Shown here piece by piece: positions 1 through 12,553 of a stretch of 64,000 nt of DNA. The stretch is from JASLDZ01 sp964242625 (GTDB lineage: Bacteria > Pseudomonadota > Alphaproteobacteria > Caulobacterales > Caulobacteraceae): assembly GCA_964242625.1 (NCBI GenBank), contig CAXTAO010000005.1, positions 62,001 to 126,000 on the forward strand. The letters run 5' to 3'. The notes beneath the pieces were generated by a model that was given only the letters and a program-made list of their open reading frames with translations, was not told the DNA's origin and did no database searches. The translations under genes and the position numbers were made by a program. Numbering within the stretch: the stretch's first letter is position 1; every line of letters begins with the position of its first letter.

Positions 1-357
1 ACCAGCGTGCTCCTCACCCCCGACGGGCGCACGGTGGAGGCGGAGGCCGCGCACGGGACCGTGACCCGCCACTACCGCCAGCACCAGAAGGGCGAGTCGA
101 CCTCGACCAATTCGGTGGCGTCGATCTTCGCCTGGAGCCGCGGGCTCAAGCACCGCGCCAAGCTGGACGACAACCGCGAGCTCGACCGCTTCGCCGACCT
201 CCTCGAGCAGACCACCGTCGCCACCGTAGAGGGCGGCGCCATGACCAAGGACCTGGCGCTCCTGGTCGGCGACCAGCAGGGCTGGCTGACCACCGAGGGG
301 TTCCTCGACCGGGTGGCGCAGAACCTCGAGCAGCGCGCGGGGGCGGCCGGAGCCTGA
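1..357 (+). CDS. icd: NADP-dependent isocitrate dehydrogenase, C-terminal part (5' end outside window)
   Basis: This is the last ~118 residues of an isocitrate dehydrogenase, which oxidatively decarboxylates isocitrate to 2-oxoglutarate in the TCA cycle. The reading frame is already open at base 1. The segment AEAAHGTVTRHYRQHQKGE followed by STNSVASIFAW is the signature of the dimeric, eukaryote-like NADP enzyme rather than the E. coli type. The C-terminal region TTEGFLDRVAQNLE is also typical, and the stop is TGA at 355-357. Only the C-terminal quarter is visible, so the start and the catalytic lysine and tyrosine lie outside the window. The next gene converges on it after 4 bases. Confidence 0.93.
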   Translation, partial: TSVLLTPDGRTVEAEAAHGTVTRHYRQHQKGESTSTNSVASIFAWSRGLKHRAKLDDNRELDRFADLLEQTTVATVEGGAMTKDLALLVGDQQGWLTTEGFLDRVAQNLEQRAGAAGA

Positions 358-361
358 AGGC

Positions 362-1339
362 TCAGCTCGTCGGGACGGCCCCTTCCCGCCCGCGACGGGC
401 CGGCGCGGGGGTCGGCGCGGCCGCGCCCGCCTCGCCGCCGCCCGCGCCGCGCAGGAGCTCGGTGACACCCGACACCGCGCCCGCCAGAGCGCCGAAGTCG
501 GCCGGCACGATCAGGGTGCGTGTGGTGGGGGCCGAGGCCAGCCGGCTGAAGGCCTCCACATAGCGCTGCGCCACGAAGTAGTTCAGCGCGTCCACGCTGC
601 CGGCCTCCACCGCGTCGGAGACGGCGGTGGTGGCGGCGGCCTCGGCGGCGGCGGCGCGCTCGCGCGCCTCGGCGTCGCGGAAGGCGGCCTCGCGCCGGCC
701 CTCCGCCTCCAGGATGGCGGCCGCCTTGGAGCCCTCGGCGCGGGTGACCTGCGCCTGGCGCTCGCCGTCGGCCTCGGTGATCACGGCGCGACGCTCGCGC
801 TCGGCCTTCATCTGGCGCGTCATGGCGTTGGTGATGTCGGGCGGCGGCAGGAGATCCTTGATCTCGATGCGGGTCACCTTGAGCCCCCAGGGTGCGGTCG
901 CATGGTCGATCACGGTGAGGAGCCGCGCGTTGATGGCGTCGCGCTGGGAGAGCACCTCGTCCAGCTCCATGGCGCCCACGACGGTGCGCAGGTTGGTCAT
1001 GGTGAGCTGGGTCACGGCGAGATCGCGGTTGGCGACCTTGTAGGCCGCGGCGGCGGTGTCCATCACCTGGGTGAAGACGATGGCGTCCACCTGGACGGTG
1101 ACGTTGTCGCGGGTGATCACCTCCTGCTGGGGGACGGGGAGCACCTGCTCCATCAGGCTCATCCGCCGCCCCACGCGCTCGACGAACGGCGTCAGGAAGG
1201 CGATGCCGGGCTCCAGGGTGCGCGTGTAGCGGCCGAACCTCTCCACGGTGAACTCAAACCCCTGCGGCACGACCTTGACCGTGGCGGTCAGGAGCAGAAG
1301 CCCCACCACGACCAGGACGACCAGAATCCCCAACGCCAC
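362..1339 (-). CDS. SPFH/Band-7 (stomatin/paraslipin-like) membrane protein
   Basis: This 325-residue protein belongs to the stomatin/prohibitin/flotillin superfamily, which forms membrane-anchored oligomeric scaffolds that affect protease access and membrane order. It has one N-terminal hydrophobic segment (about residues 3-20). A Band-7 domain follows, with family-typical VPQGFEFTVERFGRYTRTLEPG, and then an Ala/Glu/Arg-rich helix around residues 180-245 suited to coiled-coil oligomerisation. The start is GTG at 1339, with a GGAGG ribosome site 6 nt upstream. No NfeD partner lies next to it, although many bacterial paraslipins have one. Family assignment is secure; the cellular role is not. 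Confidence 0.88.
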   Translation of the reverse strand: MALGILVVLVVVGLLLLTATVKVVPQGFEFTVERFGRYTRTLEPGIAFLTPFVERVGRRMSLMEQVLPVPQQEVITRDNVTVQVDAIVFTQVMDTAAAAYKVANRDLAVTQLTMTNLRTVVGAMELDEVLSQRDAINARLLTVIDHATAPWGLKVTRIEIKDLLPPPDITNAMTRQMKAERERRAVITEADGERQAQVTRAEGSKAAAILEAEGRREAAFRDAEARERAAAAEAAATTAVSDAVEAGSVDALNYFVAQRYVEAFSRLASAPTTRTLIVPADFGALAGAVSGVTELLRGAGGGEAGAAAPTPAPARRGREGAVPTS

Positions 1340-1413
1340 GACACGCCTCCGTTCCGGGCCCAGCGCCCGGCGCGAGCTCCGACGCTAGCGCCGTTCCAGA
1401 GTGGGCTCCAACC

Positions 1414-1442
1414 TTTCGCGCGGGCCCCGCTGCGGCTAGAAG
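1414..1442 (+). promoter_or_regulatory. Candidate promoter of tRNA-Arg
   Basis: TTTCGCG at 1414-1420 and GCTAGAAG at 1435-1442 are separated by 14 bp, about 10 bp before the tRNA 5' end. The -10 element matches 7 of 8 positions of the Caulobacter housekeeping consensus GCTANAWC; the -35 is weak. The same TTTCGCG-N14 arrangement precedes alaS on the other strand. Confidence 0.45.
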
Positions 1443-1452
1443 CGCCGGGCGC

Positions 1453-1529
1453 GGCCCGGTAGCTCAGCAGGATAGAGCAGCGCTTTCCTAAAGCGGAGGT
1501 CAGGGGTTCGAATCCCTTCCGGGCCGCCA
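1453..1529 (+). tRNA. tRNA-Arg (anticodon CCT)
   Basis: The sequence folds as a complete 77-nt tRNA with an encoded CCA end. The acceptor stem pairs GGCCCGG (1453-1459) with CCGGGCC (1519-1525), followed by discriminator G and CCA at 1527-1529. The D arm is GCTC/GAGC, and the T loop TTCGAAT lies in GGGG/CCCT context. The 7-base anticodon loop TTCCTAA gives anticodon CCT, which reads the Arg codon AGG. Pair 27-43 is a G-G mismatch at the base of the anticodon stem. The tRNA lies alone between two minus-strand genes. Confidence 0.96.
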
Positions 1530-1560
1530 GCCCCGCGACGCCTGCGATCGGCGCTGGCCT

Positions 1561-1992
1561 CTAGACCGCGGCCCGCCCCCGTAGGCCGTCGGCGAAGGTC
1601 GCCCAGGATCGCCGACGGCGGGGGTGCTGCGCCGCGATCGGGCCGTGCTGGCGCTCAAGATCCGCCCTCAGAGCGCGAACGGCGAGGATGTGGCCGGGGA
1701 ACAGCATGTCCACCGCCGCGCCCAGCACCGGCACCTCGGCGGTGAGCGCGTCCACGCCGACATAGGCGGCCATGCGCGCCAGCGTCTGAGGCGAGGCCTT
1801 GGCTTGCCACCCCTTGTAGAGCAGCCATCCGCCGAGCCCGATGGTGTAGAGGCCGCCGCCGATCGGGATCAGCGCGAGCGCCGAGTCGATGCCGAGGTTG
1901 AGCGGCCCGACCTTGACGATCCGATCCGACAGGCGGGCCAGCCGCTCGCAGTCGTGCAGGATCTTGACGATGTGACCGGGCGCTTGGCTCAT
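1561..1992 (-). CDS. DUF4112 domain membrane protein
   Basis: This 143-residue protein matches the DUF4112 pattern: an N-terminal helix with LARLSDRIVKVGPLN, a glycine-rich hydrophobic segment (IPIGGGLYTIGLGGWLLYKG, about residues 44-63), and a second membrane-associated segment with VPVLGAAVDMLFPG. The function of the family is unknown; it is common in alphaproteobacteria as a small inner-membrane protein. The start is ATG at 1992. It stands alone downstream of the tRNA and diverges from the exonuclease gene. Confidence 0.8.
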   Translation of the reverse strand: MSQAPGHIVKILHDCERLARLSDRIVKVGPLNLGIDSALALIPIGGGLYTIGLGGWLLYKGWQAKASPQTLARMAAYVGVDALTAEVPVLGAAVDMLFPGHILAVRALRADLERQHGPIAAQHPRRRRSWATFADGLRGRAAV

Positions 1993-2094
1993 GACGGCTC
2001 CGTCCGTGTGGCGGAACTCATATGGGACCGGGACGGCCGTCGCACGAGCCCGGCGCGCTCACCCCGCGACGTCGACCGGGAGCGCCGGCCGGAC

Positions 2095-2123
2095 GTTCGC
2101 TCGCGCGCCGGAGCGCCTATCTG
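2095..2123 (+). promoter_or_regulatory. Candidate promoter for the exonuclease gene, leaderless
   Basis: GTTCGCT at 2095-2101 and CCTATCTG at 2116-2123 are separated by 14 bp. The -10-like element ends 6 nt before the ATG at 2130, where transcription would be expected to begin. No Shine-Dalgarno sequence precedes this ATG. Confidence 0.35.
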
Positions 2124-2129
2124 CGCTCA

Positions 2130-2888
2130 ATGCCCGCGACACCTCCCCGCGTCCGCGTCGTCGACCTCGAGACCGGAGGCGGGGGAACCGACGATGTGTG
2201 CGAGGCCGGATGGCAGGACGTGGTCCAGGACCCTGACGGCGCCTGGCGGTTGGATGACGCGGGCGCGGGCGCCCTCCTCGTCAACCCGGGACGCCCCATG
2301 TCGCCGGACACCCTGGCGGTGCATCACATACTGGACGAAGAGGTGGCGGGCGCCCCGTTCTGGCGGACGGTCGCGCCGTCGGTGCTGCGGCCGGAGGGCG
2401 GCGTGGCCGCGCTCGCGGCGCACCGGGCGGCGTTCGAGCAGCGGTACTGCCGCCCCACCCTCACCGGTGGCGCGGGCTGGATCTGCACCTGGAAATGCGC
2501 CCTGCGGCTCTGGCCGGAGCTGCCGCGCTTCTCCAACCAGATGCTGCGCTACCTGCGCCGACCCGAGGGCCTCGTCCACGCGCGAGGGCTCCCGGCGCAC
2601 CGGGCCGGCCCGGACGCTTACGTCACCGCCCACCACCTGCGCGACATGCTGAACGTGGCCTCGGTCGAGCAGCTCCTGACTTGGAGCCGCGAGCCGGGGC
2701 TCCTGCCGCGCGTGCCCGCGGGGCCGTGGCGGGGACGGCCGTGGTCCGACCTGGACGGCGACGCCCTTCGCGTGTTGGCGGCCGAACGAGACGTCGACGT
2801 CCGCTTCAGCGCTCAGAGCGAGCTCAGCCGTCGCGACGAGCGCCCCGTCGAGGGTGGCGCGGAGGTCAGGCAGGCGACGCTGATCTAA
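2130..2888 (+). CDS. exoX: Exonuclease X-like DEDDh 3'-5' exonuclease
   Basis: This 252-residue protein belongs to the RNase T / DNA polymerase III epsilon superfamily and would remove nucleotides from DNA 3' ends. Exo motif I is VVDLETGG (Asp12, Glu14). An Exo II region follows around FEQRYCRPTL...WICTWKCALRLWP. Exo III is HRAGPDAYVTAHHL, where the catalytic His and Asp are spaced as in DEDDh enzymes. The arrangement and length are closest to exodeoxyribonuclease X. I start it at the ATG at 2130 because upstream codons add only low-complexity Arg/Pro sequence and a promoter-like box lies 6 nt away. It converges on the esterase gene. Confidence 0.8.
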   Translation: MPATPPRVRVVDLETGGGGTDDVCEAGWQDVVQDPDGAWRLDDAGAGALLVNPGRPMSPDTLAVHHILDEEVAGAPFWRTVAPSVLRPEGGVAALAAHRAAFEQRYCRPTLTGGAGWICTWKCALRLWPELPRFSNQMLRYLRRPEGLVHARGLPAHRAGPDAYVTAHHLRDMLNVASVEQLLTWSREPGLLPRVPAGPWRGRPWSDLDGDALRVLAAERDVDVRFSAQSELSRRDERPVEGGAEVRQATLI

Positions 2889-2917
2889 GCCGAACGCCCG
2901 CCCCCGCGCCGGTCTTC

Positions 2918-4468
2918 TCAGGGGAAGGATGGCGTGCTGAGGATGCGCTCCTCCGAGGTGAAGGTGGACGCGGGCAGCCCCGCGGCGTTGTAAAAGGCGC
3001 CCGTCGTGACGCCCTTCCAGTTGTAGCGGACGAAGACCGGCCGGGTCACCGCCGCGCTCGCCACGCGCACGCTGTCGCCCTCGATCCGCGCCTCGGCGGG
3101 GACGTAACGGCGATCGGAGCCCGCGACCTCGAAGCCCGTCAGCGCCGCGCCGCGCGTGGTGAGCCCCTCGCCGTTGTCGAACCAGACGCGCAGGGCGCCG
3201 GGCTCGGAGGACGTCTGGCGGTAGAGCGGCGAAGCGTAGGCGAGACGCTCGCCGTAGGCGATCGCCCGCGCCCCCAGCGCCAGCCGCGCCCCCACCGTCT
3301 GCTTGTCGCTCGGGTGGACGTTGGCGGGGTCGCCGATGTCGGTGGTGACGGCCATGGCGGTGGAGGCCAGCCCCAACGCGCGGCGCTGGGCGTCGCGCAC
3401 GATCGCCCAGGTCTCCCCCGGGCTGTCGAACGACGAGATCTGGGCGAACAGGAACGGCGTGTCGCCCTGGGCGAACTGGTGGCGCCAGTCGACGATCAGC
3501 CCCTTGAACAGAGCCTCGTAGTCGGGCGCGCGGCGCGGGTCGCTGTTGGTCTCGCCCTGGTACCAGATCACACCCTTGAGGCCGTAGGGCGTGAACGGCG
3601 CGACCATGGCGTTGTAGAGCGCCGCGGGGGTCCACGACCGCTCGTCGGGCAGCCAGTCGTGCTTGGGCGCGGGCAGGCCCCGGGCTTTCGCCTCGGCGTC
3701 GTCCCGGTCGTTGGCGGCGGCGGTCGCGTCCCGGTCGGCCAGCCCCGCCTCGAAGCGCGCACGGGCGGCGAAGGCGGGCAGGAGCGCGGGATCGGCGGCG
3801 ATCCCCTCCGTCGACACCCACGAGTCGGCGGGCGTGCCGCCCCAGGTCGAGTCGATCACCCCCACCGTAACGTGCTCGCGCGCGGCGATCTCGCGCGCGA
3901 AGAAGTAGCCGACCGCCGAGAACTTGGCGGCGGTCTCGGGCGTGCAGGTCGTCCAGGCCCCGTCGGCGTCGTGGAGGGGGAAGGCGCTGGCGGCGTGCTC
4001 GACCCGCAGGAGCCGCAGTTGGGGGTTGGTCGCCGCCGCGATCTCGGCGTCGGCGTTGTTGACGTGGGCGGACGGGGGGAAGCCGGAGAGCGGCATCTCC
4101 ATGTTGGACTGGCCGGAGGCGAACCACACGTCGCCCACCATCACGTCGTGCAGGGTCACGCCCGCCTGGCCGCCGTCGGCCGTGATGGAGATCTCGTAAG
4201 GGCCGCCGGCGCGCTCGGGCGCGAACCAGGCGTCCCAACGCCCGATCCGGTCCGCGACGGCCTCGGCGCGACGGCCGTGCAGGGTGGCGGAGAGGCGCGA
4301 GCCCGGCGCGGCCCAGCCCCAGAGGTGGATGGGTCGGTCGCGCTGCACCACCGCGTGGTCGCCCAGCATGTGCGGCAGGCGCACCTGCGCCGTCGCCGTA
4401 CCCGCCGCCGCCGCCGCCGCCGCCGCGATGATCGCCGCGGCCCACGCCGCCGCACTCCAGGCCTTCAT
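2918..4468 (-). CDS. Sialate O-acetylesterase family protein (SGNH hydrolase), secreted
   Basis: This 516-residue protein is in the sialic acid 9-O-acetylesterase family, whose SGNH hydrolase fold removes O-acetyl groups from sialic acids or other glycans. The nucleophile serine lies in ASGQSNMEMPL (near residue 120). GVIWYQGETNSD provides the Gly/Asn-type block, and TDIGDPANVHPSDK carries the Asp/His pair. The N terminus MKAWSAAAWAAAIIA... ending at ATAQ is a signal peptide, so it acts outside the cytoplasm. The ATG at 4468 has AAGGAG upstream; an in-frame extension to 4606 lacks support. No sialic-acid or polysaccharide genes are nearby, so the substrate is unknown. Confidence 0.86.
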   Translation of the reverse strand: MKAWSAAAWAAAIIAAAAAAAAGTATAQVRLPHMLGDHAVVQRDRPIHLWGWAAPGSRLSATLHGRRAEAVADRIGRWDAWFAPERAGGPYEISITADGGQAGVTLHDVMVGDVWFASGQSNMEMPLSGFPPSAHVNNADAEIAAATNPQLRLLRVEHAASAFPLHDADGAWTTCTPETAAKFSAVGYFFAREIAAREHVTVGVIDSTWGGTPADSWVSTEGIAADPALLPAFAARARFEAGLADRDATAAANDRDDAEAKARGLPAPKHDWLPDERSWTPAALYNAMVAPFTPYGLKGVIWYQGETNSDPRRAPDYEALFKGLIVDWRHQFAQGDTPFLFAQISSFDSPGETWAIVRDAQRRALGLASTAMAVTTDIGDPANVHPSDKQTVGARLALGARAIAYGERLAYASPLYRQTSSEPGALRVWFDNGEGLTTRGAALTGFEVAGSDRRYVPAEARIEGDSVRVASAAVTRPVFVRYNWKGVTTGAFYNAAGLPASTFTSEERILSTPSFP

Positions 4469-4537
4469 CAGCCAACTCCTTCTTGAGACCCGACGGGAGA
4501 ACACCGACGCGCGCCGGTCAAGCGCCGCACGCCCAGC

Positions 4538-4566
4538 TTGTCCGACTCGCGCTTGCTTCCTAACTC
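4538..4566 (+). promoter_or_regulatory. Candidate promoter for the SUV3-like helicase, leaderless
   Basis: TTGTCCG (4538-4544), a 14-bp spacer and CCTAACTC (4559-4566) resemble TTGACGS-N14-GCTANAWC. Only 6 nt separate the -10 box from the ATG at 4573, so the predicted transcript begins at or beside the start codon. No Shine-Dalgarno sequence is present. Confidence 0.45.
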
Positions 4567-4572
4567 CCGGCC

Positions 4573-7178
<2,606 letters not shown>

Positions 7179-7182
<4 letters not shown>

Positions 7183-7478
7183 GCGACGGGAGCGACGCCG
7201 TGCGGGTCGACGTGTGGCTCTGGCGCGCACGCTTCTTCAAGACGCGCGCGCTGGCGGCCCGCTTCGTGGAGGACGGCCGCGTGCGCCTCCTGCGCGCCGC
7301 CGGCGGGGAGGCCCGGCTCGACAAGGCCAGCCGCTGCGTGCGCGCTGGCGACGGGCTCGTCTTCGCGCTCGGCGGGCGGCTGTCGGCGGTGCGCGTCACC
7401 GCGCTCGGCGAGCGGCGAGGCCCGGCGGCCGAGGCGCGCACGCTCTACGCCCCGCTCGAGCCCGCGAGCGCCGCTTGA
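7179..7478 (+). CDS. S4-domain RNA-binding protein (Hsp15-like)
   Basis: This 99-residue protein consists mostly of an S4 RNA-binding fold. VRVDVWLWRARFFKTRALAA and the following RVRLL...LDKASRCVRAGDGLVF match the Hsp15/HslR-like S4 family, which binds ribosomal RNA of blocked 50S subunits in E. coli. The GTG start at 7179 overlaps the helicase stop by the GTGA arrangement. Its position directly behind an RNA helicase suggests a joint role in RNA or ribosome metabolism. That link is inference from context. Confidence 0.85.
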
Positions 7479-7500
7479 CACCTCCGCCCCCGGCTGGAAT
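7475..7500 (+). promoter_or_regulatory. Candidate promoter for fdxA
   Basis: TTGACAC at 7475-7481 overlaps the stop of the S4 gene. It is followed after 11 bp by GCTGGAAT (7493-7500), which matches 6 of 8 positions of the Caulobacter -10 consensus. A second -10-like CCTATGTT lies at 7556-7563, 12 nt before the fdxA ATG, and could be an alternative. Confidence 0.4.
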
Positions 7501-7575
7501 GTCCCGCGGCCGCGCCCGACGGGCGACCCGGCCCGCCGCCGATCTCCGGGCGCAACCTATGTTTTCGAGCCCTGC

Positions 7576-7917
7576 ATGACCTACGTCGTCACCGACCCGT
7601 GCATCAAGTGCAAGTTCATGGACTGCGTCGAGGTCTGCCCGGTCGACTGCTTCTACGAGGGCGAGAACTTCCTGGCGATCAACCCCGACGAGTGCATCGA
7701 CTGCGGCGTGTGCGAGCCGGAATGCCCGGTCGATGCGATCAAGCCCGACACCGAGGACGACCCCGACGGCAAGTGGCTGAAGATCAACAGCGAGTATGCG
7801 AAGATCTGGCCGAACATCACCGTCATGGGCACGCCGCCCGCCGACCGCGAGGCGTACGAGCGCGAGACCGGCAAATTCGAGAAGTACTTCTCGCCCAAGC
7901 CCGGCCGTGGATCCTGA
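7576..7917 (+). CDS. fdxA: 7Fe ferredoxin (3Fe-4S / 4Fe-4S)
   Basis: This 113-residue ferredoxin is of the Azotobacter FdI / FdxA type, a soluble low-potential electron carrier. The N-terminal block CIKCKFMDCVEVCPVDCF has the spacing of a 3Fe-4S site shared with the second cluster. CIDCGVCEPECPVDAI supplies the 4Fe-4S cysteines. The C-terminal extension EYAKIWPNIT is typical of the family. The start is ATG at 7576. The gene lies between the helicase/S4 pair and carD, a neighbourhood often conserved in alphaproteobacteria, but its redox partner is not evident. Confidence 0.95.
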   Translation: MTYVVTDPCIKCKFMDCVEVCPVDCFYEGENFLAINPDECIDCGVCEPECPVDAIKPDTEDDPDGKWLKINSEYAKIWPNITVMGTPPADREAYERETGKFEKYFSPKPGRGS

Positions 7918-8241
7918 CGATCCAGCCGCGCGCCGCCGCGGCCACGGCTCCGTTCACTCTCCGTTAACCAAATAGCCTCGGCGGCTTTCGCCGGAGGGGC
8001 TTCTGTGATACTTTCCTGCGGTGACGGACGGGCGGCGCGATTTGGCGCGCTCGCCGCCATCAAACCAGTCCCGCCGTCTCCAGAGGCGCGCGATCGAGTG
8101 TGAAGGGTGGTCTGAGATTTTCGTCAGATCGTCGGATGTGCTCGCGGCCTCAACGCCGCCCAACGTCCCTGTCCCCCGCTTTCTCGACGCCGCCCGGCGG
8201 GCTCCGCGCATGCGGACTCCCAGGTTCCGGAAGGATGTTCG
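7918..8241 (+). promoter_or_regulatory. fdxA-carD intergenic region (long carD leader)
   Basis: This 324-bp gap has no convincing coding frame. It contains TTAACCAA at 7964-7971, close to a CtrA half-site. An imperfect GC hairpin occupies about 7974-7998, and an extended -10-like TGTGATACT lies at 8004-8012, which would give carD a leader of about 220 nt. GGAAGG lies 7 nt before the carD ATG at 8242. The function of the long leader is unknown. Confidence 0.3.
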
Positions 8242-8751
8242 ATGACCAAGAGCGTGACTGATTTCCAGGTCGGCGACAGCGTCGTCTACCCCGCCCACGG
8301 CGTGGGCAAGGTGGCCGGCATCGAGACCCAGGAGGTCGCGGGCATGACGCTCGAAGTCTACGTGATCACCTTCGACCACGAGAAGATGACCCTGCGGGTG
8401 CCGACCAAGAAGGCCAAGACCGCTGGCCTGCGGTCGCTGGCCGAGAACAACGTCGTGTCCCAGGCCATGACCACGCTGAAGGGCCGCGCCCGGGTGAAGC
8501 GGACCATGTGGTCTCGCCGCGCGCAGGAGTACGAGGCCAAGATCAACTCGGGCGACCTGATCTCGATCGCCGAAGTGGTGCGCGACCTGCACCGCGCCGA
8601 CGACCAGCCCGAACAGTCCTATTCCGAACGCCAGCTCTACGAGTCGGCGCTCGACCGCATGGCGCGCGAGGTCGCCGCCATTGAGCGGATCGACCGTGAC
8701 GGCGCGGTGGGCATGATCACCCAGTCGCTGACGGTCAAGAAGGCGGCCTGA
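8242..8751 (+). CDS. carD: CarD/CdnL family transcription regulator
   Basis: This 169-residue CarD-family protein binds the RNA polymerase beta subunit and stabilises open complexes at rRNA and growth-related promoters. The N-terminal RNAP-interaction (Tudor-like) domain is VGDSVVYPAHGVGKVAGIE... to about residue 60. A helical DNA-contacting C-terminal domain follows, with SRRAQEYEAKINSGDL and SYSERQLYESALDRMARE. The length is normal. The ATG at 8242 has GGAAGG at good spacing. A strong GC hairpin follows the gene. Confidence 0.95.
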   Translation: MTKSVTDFQVGDSVVYPAHGVGKVAGIETQEVAGMTLEVYVITFDHEKMTLRVPTKKAKTAGLRSLAENNVVSQAMTTLKGRARVKRTMWSRRAQEYEAKINSGDLISIAEVVRDLHRADDQPEQSYSERQLYESALDRMAREVAAIERIDRDGAVGMITQSLTVKKAA

Positions 8752-8773
8752 CGACCTTTCGCGGACGACGACA

Positions 8774-8803
8774 GACGCCCGGCGCGGCCCCGCGCCGGGC
8801 GTC
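8774..8803. terminator. Convergent-gene hairpin between carD and alaS
   Basis: A perfect 13-bp inverted repeat (GACGCCCGGCGCG at 8774-8786 and its complement at 8791-8803) with a 4-nt loop lies between two converging genes. It could stop transcription from either side. No T-tract follows it. Confidence 0.6.
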
Positions 8804-8815
8804 TCCGCGTCCGCC

Positions 8816-11455
<2,640 letters not shown>

Positions 11456-11484
11456 GGGACCGCGCGTCTGGAGGGGCGCGGCGA

Positions 11485-11513
11485 GGTATAGGCGCCCGGA
11501 CGGCCACGCGAAA
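11485..11513 (-). promoter_or_regulatory. Candidate alaS promoter
   Basis: On the minus strand, TTTCGCG (11513-11507), a 14-bp spacer and CCTATACC (11492-11485) repeat the -35 sequence and spacing seen before tRNA-Arg. Transcription would start about 23 nt before the ATG. Confidence 0.45.
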
Positions 11514-11585
11514 GGCGGCGCTCACCGCCGCCGAGCCCGAGCCGCAGACCGGCGGAGACGGCGGGGCCGCCTCCGCCGCCCGGCG

Positions 11586-11888
11586 TCAGTGCGCGGCGTG
11601 GGCCGCCTTGTCGCCCGCCTTCTCCGCGGCCTTGCCGGCCTTGGCGGCGGCGTCGCCCGCGCTCTCGGCGGTGTCGGCGGCGACCTTGGCGGAGACGGAG
11701 CCCGGGGCGGAGGTGGCCGCCTTCTGAGCCTGGTCGGCGGCCTGGGCGGCGCTGGCGGCCGTCTGGTTGGCGGCCTGGGAGGCGTCGGTCGCGGCGGCGG
11801 CGGCGTCCTGCGCCTTCTCCTGCCTGTCCTTGCAGGCCATGACGGACAGGGCGGCCGCGGCGACGAGGCCCAGGGTGACAAGACGCAT
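11586..11888 (-). CDS. Small alanine-rich lipoprotein
   Basis: This 100-residue protein has a short signal peptide ending in the lipobox-like VMAC (Cys19). An Ala/Gln/Lys-rich, low-complexity sequence follows (repeats such as AAAKAGKAAEKAGDKAAHA) that would form an amphipathic helix on the periplasmic face. Small Ala-rich lipoproteins of this kind occur across alphaproteobacteria without assigned function. The start is ATG at 11888, with GGAGA upstream. A GC-rich dyad (about 11551-11577) follows the stop. Confidence 0.7.
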   Translation of the reverse strand: MRLVTLGLVAAAALSVMACKDRQEKAQDAAAAATDASQAANQTAASAAQAADQAQKAATSAPGSVSAKVAADTAESAGDAAAKAGKAAEKAGDKAAHAAH

Positions 11889-11972
11889 CGAAAGTTCTCC
11901 TCTTGGATGAGGCGAACTAAGCCGGGCGCGGACGATTGGTTCCGGCCAAGCTTCCCGTCGGCGGGACGGGCG

Positions 11973-12506
11973 TCAGGCGGGCTTCGGGCGATACACGAGG
12001 ATAGGCGCGCCATCGGCGTCCTCGCCCAGTTCGCACTGCACCCGCCCCTCGGCCTCCAGCCGCGCAAGCGCCTCGGCCAGGGTGCCGGGGCCGGACGGGT
12101 CGGTGGGGCGCACCCGGTGCTCGCCGGCGAGCGCCTCCTCCTCGGCGACCTGGCGAAGATAGGGCACCGCGGCCTCGCGCATGGCGATCTTGCGGTCGAG
12201 GTCGGGGCCGCCCGCGCCGTCCTCGCCCGCGTCCTCGGCGCGCTCCTCTTCCTCGAAGACGTCCTCCTCGTCCTCCGCCAGCGGCGCGCTCTCGCCGACG
12301 AGTTCGACGCCGGCTTCCGCCGCGATCACCTGCGCCTCGCCCGCCGCCGCGCCCAGCGCGGGGCTGACCGCGAGCTCGGAGCGGGGTTCGACGCGCGCAG
12401 GGTCCGCCGGGGTCGGCGCGACTGGCGCGTCGAGCTCTGGCGTGGGCGCCCGCCGAGGAGCCGGGCGGCCGAACAGGCGGGCGAAGAAGCGGCCGATCGC
12501 GGACAT
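11973..12506 (-). CDS. Hypothetical acidic protein
   Basis: I do not recognise this 177-residue protein. It starts with a short basic, amphipathic stretch (MSAIGRFFARLFGR). A Pro/Ala-rich linker follows, then a strongly acidic patch around residues 76-95 (EDEEDVFEEEERAED), and finally a compact domain from about 103 to 175 with DRKIAMREAAVPYLRQVAEEE and LAEALARLEAEGRV. The last part looks folded and helical, possibly winged-helix-like, but no motif supports a function. It lies downstream of the TetR-like gene in the same direction. Confidence 0.55.
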   Translation of the reverse strand: MSAIGRFFARLFGRPAPRRAPTPELDAPVAPTPADPARVEPRSELAVSPALGAAAGEAQVIAAEAGVELVGESAPLAEDEEDVFEEEERAEDAGEDGAGGPDLDRKIAMREAAVPYLRQVAEEEALAGEHRVRPTDPSGPGTLAEALARLEAEGRVQCELGEDADGAPILVYRPKPA

Positions 12507-12553
12507 GACGATTCGCCTCTAGCGTGGCCGGAGCCGGGTCGGAAGCCTGGAGG

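Noticed and set aside
2918..4468. A horizontally acquired sialic-acid island
   Set aside because: Only one esterase gene is present, with composition like its neighbours and no sialic-acid transport or catabolism genes.
2127..4475. A 782-codon minus-strand frame overlapping the esterase gene
   Set aside because: It is an Arg/Gly/Pro-rich shadow of the sialate O-acetylesterase in another frame. The esterase has a signal peptide and the SGNH motifs.
7974..7998. An intrinsic terminator after fdxA
   Set aside because: The dyad is imperfect and has no T-tract; it is noted only as part of the intergenic description.
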